Assembly (NCBI GenBank): GCA_002071415.1
Contig: MWFC01000008.1
Span: forward strand, 1 to 58,229
Direction: 5' to 3'
Length of the DNA stretch: 58,229 bases
Origin: Bacteroidetes bacterium ADurb.Bin012
GTDB taxonomy: Bacteria > Bacteroidota > Bacteroidia > Bacteroidales > TTA-H9
How positions within the stretch are numbered: the stretch's first letter is position 1; each line of letters begins with the position of its first letter. The translations under genes and the position numbers were made by a program. The notes beneath the pieces are model-generated. The model saw only the letters and a program-made list of their open reading frames with translations, was not told the origin of the DNA and made no database searches. Shown here in pieces: positions 33,737 to 41,582 of the stretch.

Positions 33737-34342
33737 TTAAAGTGTGGTTTGGCGCTTCCCATCTGAGACAATTACTTCTTCGATAATTTTCGGATAATAT
33801 TCATATTCCAGCTTATGGATTCTATTTGCAAGGGTTTCAGGCGTATCTTCTAGCAAAACAGGGCATTTAAACTGAAATACTATCTCTCCATGATCATACG
33901 CTTCATCGACACGATGAATGCTAATGCCACTTTCCATTTCTCCAGCAGCCAAAACCGCCTGGTGAACCCTTTCGCCATACATACCTTTGCCGCCATACTT
34001 AGGCAAAAGAGCAGGATGAATATTAAGAATGCGCCCAGAAAATTGTTGAATGAGAAAATCAGGAATTTTCCATAAAAAACCTGCAAGAATGATATAATCG
34101 ATGAGTTCTTCTTTCAGTTTTTGGTGCACTAAGCCATTTTCGACGAAATCTTCCTTACCAAAGAGGGTAACGGGAATCTCGTATGGTTTTACACGATTTA
34201 TCACATAAGCTTGAGGATTGTTGCAATAAACCCTTATTACCCGAATATATCCATGGTCTTTGAAGTATTTTATGATATTTTCGGCATTAGTACCACTGCC
34301 CGAAGCAAATATAGCCAGATTAACATTTTTCTCTATATTCAT
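33737..34342 (-). CDS. purN: Phosphoribosylglycinamide formyltransferase
   Basis: A 201-residue enzyme that transfers a formyl group from 10-formyl-tetrahydrofolate to GAR in purine synthesis. The N-terminal loop FASGSGTNAENI binds the phosphate, NIHPALLPKYGGKGMYG contains the catalytic Asn and His, and VDEAYDHGEI contains the catalytic Asp. The start is the ATG that overlaps the tsaB stop (ATGA); a longer reading would lie within tsaB. Coupling of purN to tsaB is unusual outside the phylum. Confidence 0.94.
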   Translation of the reverse strand: MNIEKNVNLAIFASGSGTNAENIIKYFKDHGYIRVIRVYCNNPQAYVINRVKPYEIPVTLFGKEDFVENGLVHQKLKEELIDYIILAGFLWKIPDFLIQQFSGRILNIHPALLPKYGGKGMYGERVHQAVLAAGEMESGISIHRVDEAYDHGEIVFQFKCPVLLEDTPETLANRIHKLEYEYYPKIIEEVIVSDGKRQTTL

Positions 34343-35037
34343 TTCAGCCCTTTGATATGAGGTATTCCGGCAATAAAATCCTTTAAATAATAAGGTTCGA
34401 AATAAGCGGTATTTTCGAACTTTCCCTTCACGAAATTTTCCCAGGCCAGAGGAACTAACCAAGCAGCAGAGGCGAGAAGCCTTTCCATAATGATGAACCG
34501 CAGATCGTTTTCAAAAAGTTGCCGGCACTTTGCTGCTCCATCTCCACAAATAACAATTCTGGAATGAATATCCTCAAATAAATCTGCAGTAATAATTTCT
34601 GCCCTTACTTCTCTTAGTTCTTCACCCCTAAAGTTATAAACAGCAGAATATACTTCCATCCTTCTCGCATCTATCATGGGAATAAAAACTACATCCTCTT
34701 GAGGAGAAATCTGTAAAATTCTTGCGGCTTGCAAAGCCATAGCCTGTAAAGTACTCACGGCAATCAAGGGAATGTTCAAACCATAGCACAAACCCTTTGC
34801 AACAGAAGCCCCAATACGCAATCCAGTATAAGAACCCGGACCACGACTCATGGCAACTGCATCCAATTGACTCATCTTTAAGTTATTATCTTTCAATAAT
34901 TTTTCAATTAAAACCGTAAGCCGCGCCGAATGAGCATTCTTGTCTTCGGTCTCTTCCAATCCCATAAGCTGCCCTTCATTTGCCAATGCTACGGAACAAA
35001 TAGACGTCGAACTTTCTATGCACAGCAAATTTGTCAT
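34339..35037 (-). CDS. tsaB: tRNA t6A-modification protein TsaB
   Basis: A 232-residue ASKHA-fold pseudo-enzyme that binds TsaD and supports threonylcarbamoyl-adenosine formation at tRNA position 37. The N-terminal ILCIESST-like phosphate loop (here LLCIESSTSICSVAL) and SRGPGSYTGLRIG (about 64-76) are diagnostic. It overlaps purN by four bases and has its own TAnnTTTG box. Confidence 0.93.
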   Translation of the reverse strand: MTNLLCIESSTSICSVALANEGQLMGLEETEDKNAHSARLTVLIEKLLKDNNLKMSQLDAVAMSRGPGSYTGLRIGASVAKGLCYGLNIPLIAVSTLQAMALQAARILQISPQEDVVFIPMIDARRMEVYSAVYNFRGEELREVRAEIITADLFEDIHSRIVICGDGAAKCRQLFENDLRFIIMERLLASAAWLVPLAWENFVKGKFENTAYFEPYYLKDFIAGIPHIKGLK

Positions 35038-35130
35038 TCTTTAAAAAATATCTCCAGTATTTGTTTATTCTCTTTTCGAGAATTTTATCTAAAATTTTTA
35101 TTGAAATACCTCATTTTACTTTCGATGGGA

Positions 35131-35138
35131 CAAAATTA
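35131..35138 (-). promoter_or_regulatory. Putative tsaB-purN -7 box
   Basis: Minus-strand TAATTTTG matches TAnnTTTG; the leader to the tsaB ATG is about 90 bases. No -33 partner found. Confidence 0.4.
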
Positions 35139-35149
35139 GCCTAAACCTT

Positions 35150-36250
35150 TTATATTCGGCGACCTTTCCATACGTTTCTCGCCCAAAGACTCATTAAGGC
35201 AACACTCACAACATAGAAAGGATAAAAAGGCTGAAGAAAAATAATGGCAGGAATTTTCCAAAGTGATTGAAAGAATCGCAGAGCAGGGATCATTACCACG
35301 AGGTCAGCCAAGGATTTTACGATAAATATTTCGATGGTAAGGCTGAAGGCAGGGAAATAAAAAATAGCCCAGAACATGGATATCAAGAAAAGAAGGTTTG
35401 TCAGCAAAACAATAAAAGCCACCAATCGAGGAAGAATTGCAGAATACCCCTTGGTTTTGGAAGCCCAACGCATACGCTGTCGAAAAAAATCGGATATATT
35501 TCGTAAGGCTTTGGTAACAACAATAGCCTTATTAGACTTGAGGAAAGTAATGCTTCTTGACCCAAAAATCTTTGCTATCGACATCATCATAAAAACATCA
35601 TCCCCTGAAACGAACTTCTTTCCTAAACCCATAAGTACTGCCTCGTACCACGATTGTTTCCTGACGGCCATATTCGATGCATTATTCATGAGGGGTAACC
35701 TTATGCCAATGCTTCCAGCAGTGACTGCCATCAGGCTGTAGAATTCAATTTCCTGAATTTTAGCCCATAAGCCCTCTCCTTTTATCTGTACAGGGCCAGC
35801 CACAAGATGTATTTTCTCGTTAGCAAATGGCATAATCATGCTTGTTACCCAATCAGGTGGTAAAAAACAATCGGCATCGGTAAAAAGAAGAATTTCACCC
35901 TTGGCTTCTTCTATCCCCTTTTGTATGGCTGCCTTTTTCCCTTGCAAGTTCGAAGGCAAGCGAATATTCTGAACCAAAGGGTCATTCTCGATCAATTGAA
36001 AGGTACGATCTGTAGAATGGTCATCAACAATGATGATTTGAAGGAGATGAGTAGGATACGATTGCAAATGGAGGCCTTGCAGAAGTTGAGGAATGTTTTC
36101 TTCTTCATTTCTTACAGCGATAATGATGCTTACACTTTTTCGACATTCGTTCCGATAAGCCGGAAGCCACAACCACCCAAAAGCAAAGGCAATCATCATC
36201 AGGGCATAAATGCAAGGAATAATCAAGATCAAGAATGATAACTTATCCAT
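35150..36250 (-). CDS. Membrane GT2 glycosyltransferase
   Basis: A 366-residue family 2 glycosyltransferase: N-terminal membrane helix (5-28), GT-A domain with SIIIAVRNEEENI, VDDHS (75-79), the metal-binding DAD (125-127), an acceptor-site GDD (216-218) and RQRMRW (257-262), a version of the QxxRW motif of processive or membrane transferases; three more helices follow (about 275-360). It probably adds a sugar to a lipid carrier or builds a short chain. The next upstream gene (a UPF0104-type membrane protein) is only 6 bases away, so the pair likely acts in one lipid-glycan pathway. Confidence 0.86.
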   Translation of the reverse strand: MDKLSFLILIIPCIYALMMIAFAFGWLWLPAYRNECRKSVSIIIAVRNEEENIPQLLQGLHLQSYPTHLLQIIIVDDHSTDRTFQLIENDPLVQNIRLPSNLQGKKAAIQKGIEEAKGEILLFTDADCFLPPDWVTSMIMPFANEKIHLVAGPVQIKGEGLWAKIQEIEFYSLMAVTAGSIGIRLPLMNNASNMAVRKQSWYEAVLMGLGKKFVSGDDVFMMMSIAKIFGSRSITFLKSNKAIVVTKALRNISDFFRQRMRWASKTKGYSAILPRLVAFIVLLTNLLFLISMFWAIFYFPAFSLTIEIFIVKSLADLVVMIPALRFFQSLWKIPAIIFLQPFYPFYVVSVALMSLWARNVWKGRRI

Positions 36251-36256
36251 ATTGCC

Positions 36257-37282
36257 TTATGATTTGGGACCATTGCCTTTGAAGAATTTGAGTTTGAACA
36301 CGAAAAAGCTGCCTATGATAGCAGGCAAGGCTACATTGATAAGCCATAAAGTGCTGGCTGCACCTATTATCCCCAGATTCACCATGGGATCGTTGCGAAG
36401 GCCTACAGGCAACATCATACCAATAACAAAAACGGCTACCGTACTTCTTACTCCCAATTCGGAAAGCGCAACAGAAGGAATGATGACTAATAAGGCAAAG
36501 ATAACCATAAGTGCCACGAGTAAGTTCCCCACGCTCAAAGGGACATTGAACATTCGAAGTAAAATAATATACTGGAAAGAAAAGACGCAATAACGTAGAA
36601 AGCTCATGATGAGAACCTTGGTCAATTCTCTTTTGGAATAATACGATAGTATAGCAAACCAGCGTTTTATTCTGTGCCATTGTTTGGGAATGAGGTTCTG
36701 AAGAATACTTCCCAAAAATGAAATATTCAGGAAGATGAGTATGGTTACGGCCAAGATAATAACCGCTAACGATATAATGATCCATTGAAGTTTTGTTAGA
36801 GAAGGATTTTGAGGCAGCAGGAAAAGATAAAACATGATGATTCCACCTGTAATGCCGCAAATCATGTAAATTACGATTTGAGAAAAACTTCCTAAAATAG
36901 TAATGAGAATGCCTCTCATGGGTTGTCTATTCTTAAGAAGGAAAACTCTTCCAAAAAATTCTCCTACACGGTTAGGAGTAAAAATACTTACGGTAACTCC
37001 CGTAAAGATAGCTTTCAAAGCTAGGGGAAAGCTTACTTCTTCGATTTTCGAAATTAAATATTTCCATTTAGCGGCTTCTATGCTCCAATTGACGAGCATG
37101 AGCAACAAGACGATACTGATGACCAGCCAGAAATTCGAGATATGAAAAAGTTGAGAAATATTTTGTGCAGTGAGACGAGTAGAAGGAGCTATAAATAATT
37201 TCCACGCCAAATAACCATAAGCTCCTATCAGGATTAAAATCTGAAGAAAAATGTTGATGTTTCTTTTGGTTACTTTTGTCAT
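36257..37282 (-). CDS. Lysylphosphatidylglycerol synthase TM/UPF0104-type membrane protein
   Basis: A 341-residue protein with about eight membrane helices and the UPF0104/AglD-C-terminal family pattern (NRVGEFFGRVFLL and the ALSELGVRSTVAVF segment). Related proteins are proposed lipid or lipid-glycan translocases; the aminoacyl-transfer domain of MprF is absent. It is encoded directly before a GT2 transferase, which supports a role in moving or making a glycolipid. Its start region overlaps the ruvC promoter on the other strand. Function uncertain. Confidence 0.8.
   Translation of the reverse strand: MTKVTKRNINIFLQILILIGAYGYLAWKLFIAPSTRLTAQNISQLFHISNFWLVISIVLLLMLVNWSIEAAKWKYLISKIEEVSFPLALKAIFTGVTVSIFTPNRVGEFFGRVFLLKNRQPMRGILITILGSFSQIVIYMICGITGGIIMFYLFLLPQNPSLTKLQWIIISLAVIILAVTILIFLNISFLGSILQNLIPKQWHRIKRWFAILSYYSKRELTKVLIMSFLRYCVFSFQYIILLRMFNVPLSVGNLLVALMVIFALLVIIPSVALSELGVRSTVAVFVIGMMLPVGLRNDPMVNLGIIGAASTLWLINVALPAIIGSFFVFKLKFFKGNGPKS
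37271..37278 (+). promoter_or_regulatory. Putative ruvC -7 box
   Basis: TACTTTTG matches TAnnTTTG. It lies inside the first codons of the divergent membrane-protein gene, and overlaps a TTG at 37276 that would otherwise be the longest ruvC start. Confidence 0.4.
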
Positions 37283-37299
37283 TACTAAAGTTTGAAATT

Positions 37300-37857
37300 T
37301 TGACAGGGCAAGATAGAATCATTTTAGGGATAGACCCGGGTACTACTATTATGGGTTATGGTTTGATAGAATGCCAGAAAGGCGAAATAGAGTTATTAAC
37401 CCTTGGGGTATTGCGTCTTTCCAGGATTGCCAATCAGCCGTTAAAATTAAAGAGAATATTCGAACGTACGCTATCACTTATCGATGAATACAAGCCCGAT
37501 GAGTTGGCCATTGAAGCCCCATTTTACGGAAAGAATGTGCAGAGCATGTTAAAATTAGGAAGGGCTCAGGGAGTAGCCATTGCAGCCGCTCTTTACAGAA
37601 ATATTCCCATCTTTGAATACTCTCCCAAAAAAATCAAACAATCGGTTACGGGCAATGGTAATGCTTCTAAACAGCAGGTTGCTGCCATGTTAGGTCGTTT
37701 GATCACTATAGCAGAAACTCCCGAATCTCTCGATGCCACCGATGCCTTGGCCGCCGCAGTTTGTCATTATTTTCAAGATGATCCTCATTCTGAAGTCAAA
37801 AAATATACAGGTTGGAAGGCTTTTCTCAATGATCACCCCGATAGAAGGGAAGATTAA
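37300..37857 (+). CDS. ruvC: Holliday junction resolvase RuvC
   Basis: About 185 residues; cleaves four-way junctions in the RuvABC resolvasome. Catalytic acidic residues are in ILGIDPGTTIMGYG, LAIEAPFYGKN and the C-terminal DATDALAAAVCHY. No ATG is available before the conserved first strand: the choices are TTG at 37300, which leaves eight residues before IDPG, and TTG at 37276, which overlaps both the promoter box and the opposite gene; I use the former. ruvB lies 13 kb away and ruvA is not in the window. Confidence 0.92.
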   Translation: MTGQDRIILGIDPGTTIMGYGLIECQKGEIELLTLGVLRLSRIANQPLKLKRIFERTLSLIDEYKPDELAIEAPFYGKNVQSMLKLGRAQGVAIAAALYRNIPIFEYSPKKIKQSVTGNGNASKQQVAAMLGRLITIAETPESLDATDALAAAVCHYFQDDPHSEVKKYTGWKAFLNDHPDRRED

Positions 37858-38172
37858 ATGCCGGATATCGGTGCCTGAAATATGTTGACCGTTTTTGACT
37901 TTATAAACTTTTAACTTATCTATCCACCATCCTCCCTGTCCCCTCGTCTCCTCGTCTCCCAGTCCCCCCGTCTCGCTTCCTCCTTTTCTCCGGTTTTTCC
38001 CATATAAATCCCTTGTTTTTTAAAATTTTAGTTTTATCTTTTGAAGGTCTAAATTTTCTAAACCATGAAGAGCAAGATTCTAAAAAAAATTTTGTATTTG
38101 TTGAAAAATTTTTATCTTTGGGGGGTTACCTTTTGCCCTCAAAAATGATTAATGTATATATAATAAGATGTT
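37858..38172. other. Gene-free interval with second G-rich repeat copy
   Basis: These 315 bases contain a pyrimidine-rich array on the plus strand (37938-37977) and AT-rich text. An ATG near 38065 opens a 27-codon frame ending in TGA, which could be the degraded start of the T9SS cargo remnant that follows, but no clean signal peptide remains. Confidence 0.55.
37938..37977. repeat. Inverted second copy of the 8-bp array
   Basis: Five 8-base units, GTCCCCTC, GTCTCCTC, GTCTCCCA, GTCCCCCC and GTCTCGCT. Read on the minus strand the order GGGACTGG, GAGACGAG matches successive units of the 14364-14475 array, including the flanking GGAGGAAG. The two arrays are related and oppositely oriented. Confidence 0.8.
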
Positions 38173-38802
38173 TTGAATTTACATAATATTTTATATGAAT
38201 CTTATCTTGGAGCAAAAGATACGGTAGATTATCCCGCATATATAAATAATATTTCATATATCGAAGCAAACAGGATTTTTGTGGATTTACGAAAAACCAA
38301 GACTACAATACCTTATTTTCATCAAAGCCCTCATGGTATTGTATCGCCATGTTAAATGATACGCTCGGATTGGAATGGCAAAGGTTTTATGGAGCAAATG
38401 TATATTATGGCCTTTGGGATATCCTAGCGACCAGTGACGGTGGGTGTTTGCTGGGAGGAACTCAATATGAATGGTGGAATAATGATTACCACCAAGAAAT
38501 CGTATCTATCAAAACCGATTCCTTAGGGTTGATTCCATCATCAGATGAAGGGGTAAGAATACTCGTCCCACGATGCCATAGTGTATCCCAATCCCGTCAA
38601 GGATTATCAAATCATCGAAAGCGGGCCTCAGATTAGCGAAGCCATTTTGCTCTACAATTTGTCAGGTAAGCTCGTGTTACGCAGCTGGCTACAAACCCAA
38701 ACACAACGGCTCTCCACTTCATTTCTACCTTCTGAATTGTATTTATGGAATATCCAATATCACGGCAAAACCATAGAGCAGGGGAAATGGACGAAGGAGT
38801 AA
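38173..38802 (+). pseudogene. Decayed T9SS cargo gene remnant
   Basis: Coding sequence survives in three pieces in different frames: frame 1 from about 38173 to 38300 (DTVDYPAYINNISYIEANR), frame 3 from about 38300 to 38540 (IAMLNDTLGLEWQRFYG, then LATSDGGCLLGGTQYEW), and frame 1 again from about 38575 to the TAA at 38802, where VYPNPVKDY and SEAILLYNLSGKLVLRSW form a T9SS type A sorting domain. The middle piece resembles the beta-propeller-like repeats of large secreted Bacteroidota proteins (W-Q-x-F-Y-G ... TSDGG). At least two frameshifts and loss of most of the N-terminus indicate a truncated, inactive gene. Sequencing error could explain one shift but not the missing front. Confidence 0.8.
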
Positions 38803-38957
38803 TGGTTGGAGCCTTCGAATAAGATAATTCTCACTACAGTATTCGCAGGTGAATTTTCCTGAAGCTAAATGCTCCGCTAATCTAGCCATATTTCTAACTA
38901 TTCCCATATTTTCAATGATAGAAGATGCAAAGCCAAAAATTTGTAGTATTTTTTCGA

Positions 38958-38965
38958 TAATTTTG
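38958..38965 (+). promoter_or_regulatory. Putative rbfA -7 box
   Basis: TAATTTTG, matching TAnnTTTG, 72 bases before the rbfA ATG. TTTG at 38940-38943 is 14 bases upstream, shorter than usual. Confidence 0.4.
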
Positions 38966-39037
38966 CAAAAATTCCGAAAATCGTCAGATGATTAAAAATG
39001 ATCTAAGCCAAAGCTTATTGAACAGGGAAGTTAGAAA

Positions 39038-39373
39038 ATGGAAAAGACAAGATTGGAAAAGGTAGCCAGGCTCATACAAAAGGAAATGAGTCTTATGCTG
39101 CAGGATGCTGTCCCTTATACAGGAGGAGGCATACTTACGGTAACCCGTGTAAGTGTTACACCCGATTTGCAGATTGCACGTATCCACATTAGTATATTTG
39201 GTCTGCCCGATAAGAAAGCCGCTCTCGAACAGCTCAAATTGCACGGGCCAGAATTACGCTATCAGCTTGGAGTCAAAATCAGGCATCAGGTACGTATCAT
39301 CCCTCAACTTCAATTTTTTCTCGACGATAGTTTAGATTATATTGAACGCATTGATAAACTTTTGAACCAATAA
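39038..39373 (+). CDS. rbfA: 30S ribosome-binding factor A
   Basis: A 111-residue KH-like protein that helps late 30S maturation by binding near the 5' end of 16S rRNA. The N-terminal helix (KVARLIQKEMSLMLQD), the SVTPDLQIARIHISIFG strand pair and the C-terminal PQLQFFLDDSLDYIERIDKLL segment are typical. Full length. First gene of a set with a methyltransferase (5 bases on) and a LolC/E-type permease. Confidence 0.92.
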   Translation: MEKTRLEKVARLIQKEMSLMLQDAVPYTGGGILTVTRVSVTPDLQIARIHISIFGLPDKKAALEQLKLHGPELRYQLGVKIRHQVRIIPQLQFFLDDSLDYIERIDKLLNQ

Positions 39374-39378
39374 ACCTT

Positions 39379-40206
39379 ATGCAATACGACCCGATTAAAT
39401 CGGATTTGGGAAGGTTTTTCAATCGAACTCCTCGCTTACGCATTCTTTTTTACCGATTGTTGAACTTACTTTTATTACGTACCTGGCATGTAAAAAAAGA
39501 GCTTCGAATTTGGGAATCGCAACATCGAGAAACGGCCAAGATACTTGATGCAGGCATGGGCTTCGGGCAATATTCCTATCTTCTGGCTCAACATCACCCC
39601 AATTGGGAAATCCTGGGGGTAGATATTAAAGACGATCAGGTAGATGACTGTAATACCTTCTTTAGAAAAGCAGGATTGAAAAATGCCAGATTCGAAGTGG
39701 CTGATCTCGAAAGATTTTCTTCACCTCCTTTATTCGACCTCATTTTATCGATTGACGTGATGGAGCATATTCCAAACGATGAGGCTGTCTTTCAGAATTT
39801 CTTTCATGCCTTAAAACCCGGAGGAATGCTTCTGATCTCAACACCAAGCGATCAAGGCGGCTCCGATGTTCACCCTCACGATGAGGATATCTCTGAGAAT
39901 GCCAGCCATTCCTTTATAGGTGAACATGTAAGAGATGGCTACAATATCCTTATGATTCAGAAAAAACTAAGGGAAGCAGGATTTTCATGCACCGAAGCCT
40001 ATTACACTTATGGCAAACCAGGAAAAATTTCATGGAATCTTTCCATGAAATACCCTATCGTTATGCTCAATCTCAGTAAATTATTCTTCATTCTTCTTCC
40101 ATTTTACTATTTGATCGCTTTTCCGTTTGCACTTTTGCTGAATCAAATGGACATAAGTCGAAAGCATTCCAGCGGAACGGGATTGATTGTCAAGGCCTGG
40201 AAATAA
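39379..40206 (+). CDS. Class I SAM-dependent methyltransferase
   Basis: A 275-residue methyltransferase with motif I ILDAGMGFGQYS (55-66), GVDIKDDQV, IDVMEHIPNDE and LKPGGMLLIST. A C-terminal hydrophobic segment (about 230-255, LFFILLPFYYLIAFPF) may anchor it to the membrane. The layout is like methyltransferases acting on lipids or quinones, but no specific substrate motif is visible. It follows rbfA by 5 bases and precedes the permease gene by 13. Confidence 0.85.
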   Translation: MQYDPIKSDLGRFFNRTPRLRILFYRLLNLLLLRTWHVKKELRIWESQHRETAKILDAGMGFGQYSYLLAQHHPNWEILGVDIKDDQVDDCNTFFRKAGLKNARFEVADLERFSSPPLFDLILSIDVMEHIPNDEAVFQNFFHALKPGGMLLISTPSDQGGSDVHPHDEDISENASHSFIGEHVRDGYNILMIQKKLREAGFSCTEAYYTYGKPGKISWNLSMKYPIVMLNLSKLFFILLPFYYLIAFPFALLLNQMDISRKHSSGTGLIVKAWK

Positions 40207-40219
40207 ATATGAGGAAGGT

Positions 40220-41461
40220 ATGAAGCTGCCCATTTCTATATCTTTGAGGTATTTATTAGGCAAAAAAACTCACCATGCCATTAATTTTGTTTCGGGGATA
40301 TCTGTAGCAGGCATATTAACCGGGACCGCTGCTCTGGTTATCATCCTTTCGGTTTTCAATGGCTTTCAGCAGGTAATTCAAAGTCTCTATAACGTTTTCG
40401 ATCCCGATATTAAAATCACGGCAGTGAAAGGAAAGGTATTCAAACCCAACGAAGACATCAAGAACAGAATTTCTTCTATGGCAGGCGTTGCAGGTATAAG
40501 TGAAACCATCGAAGACAATGCTTTATTCCGATATAGAAATCATCAACATATTGGTTTGATCAAAGGAGTCGATCAGACCTACCCGCTGTTCTCTCATCTT
40601 AGAGAAAAAATTCTTCAAGGTGAATTCGTACTGAGCGATTCAACGGGTCCTTATGCGGTTGTGGGAGCGGGAGTAGCCTATTATTTGAATATGGGTTTAG
40701 ACGATGCGTTCTATCCCCTCGAGGTATTTGTTCCTTCCCGAAAATCGAATCTATCGGCTTTATTTTCGGAAGAAGCCTTCAACTCACTTGCTATCAGACC
40801 TTCTGCATTGTTTAGCGTACAACAGGATTTCGATATTTCCTACGTAATTACTCCCCTTTCATTTGCGCGGAAGTTACTGGAATATTCAACAGAGGTGAGT
40901 GCTTTTGAAGTCTATTTAAAACCAAATGCCGACATAAAATCTATACAAAAGAAGATTTCGGAGATGATGGGTTCGGGGTTCAAAGTTGCCAATCGCTACG
41001 AACAGCAAGCTTCGTTATATAAAATCATGCGAACCGAAAAATATGCTATTTTCATTATCCTTGCCTTTATTTTGATTGTGGCCACATTTACGCTTATCGG
41101 TTCGCTTTCGATGGTTATTTCCGAAAAACAAAGAGACATAGCTATTTTCATGGCCATGGGAGCTCCTACATCCTATATTCGGAAAGTATTTCTATATCAA
41201 GGATTATGGATTAGTGTAGCTGGAGGCATAGGGGGTACACTGCTGGGAGCCTTCATTTGCTTTTTACAGCAAACTTTCGGATTCGTCAAGATCAACACTA
41301 GCGGAAGTTCATTCGTTATTAGTCAATACCCCGTTGAAATGCAGGGAATGGACTTTTTAGTGGTTTTCGTCTTCGTTGTGATTATTGGGATAATCGCCTC
41401 ATGGATTCCAGCAAGAAAAAGTACTCAAAAATCATTCATTGCTTATCTGAGAGTCGAATAA
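40220..41461 (+). CDS. LolC/LolE-type ABC permease (FtsX family)
   Basis: A 413-residue inner-membrane protein with one N-terminal helix (about 18-45), a large MacB-like periplasmic domain (about 50-265), and three C-terminal helices of the FtsX domain (about 275-405), with the SEKQRDIAIFMAMGAP coupling segment. Homologues pair with LolD to release lipoproteins from the inner membrane. The ATG at 40220 is used; a TTG 33 bases earlier would run into the methyltransferase gene. No ATPase partner (lolD) is adjacent. A homodimeric LolF-like function is plausible. Confidence 0.9.
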   Translation: MKLPISISLRYLLGKKTHHAINFVSGISVAGILTGTAALVIILSVFNGFQQVIQSLYNVFDPDIKITAVKGKVFKPNEDIKNRISSMAGVAGISETIEDNALFRYRNHQHIGLIKGVDQTYPLFSHLREKILQGEFVLSDSTGPYAVVGAGVAYYLNMGLDDAFYPLEVFVPSRKSNLSALFSEEAFNSLAIRPSALFSVQQDFDISYVITPLSFARKLLEYSTEVSAFEVYLKPNADIKSIQKKISEMMGSGFKVANRYEQQASLYKIMRTEKYAIFIILAFILIVATFTLIGSLSMVISEKQRDIAIFMAMGAPTSYIRKVFLYQGLWISVAGGIGGTLLGAFICFLQQTFGFVKINTSGSSFVISQYPVEMQGMDFLVVFVFVVIIGIIASWIPARKSTQKSFIAYLRVE

Positions 41462-41526
41462 CATTTCATTTCTAAAAAAATGATTTTCATCGCATACATT
41501 ACATTAACATACCGAAGAAATAGTAC

Positions 41527-41534
41527 TAATTTTG
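41527..41534 (+). promoter_or_regulatory. Putative -7 box of the first C25 protease
   Basis: TAATTTTG, matching TAnnTTTG, 48 bases before the ATG at 41583; no -33 TTTG at standard distance. Confidence 0.45.
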
Positions 41535-41582
41535 CGCAAGAAATTCTCGAAGTGAACTCAAGAAATCAATTCCATTTTACCA

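Noticed and set aside
36243..36860. 205-codon minus-strand frame in the UPF0104-type gene
   Set aside because: It overlaps the membrane protein in another frame and is rich in His, Ser and Cys, as expected of an out-of-frame shadow.
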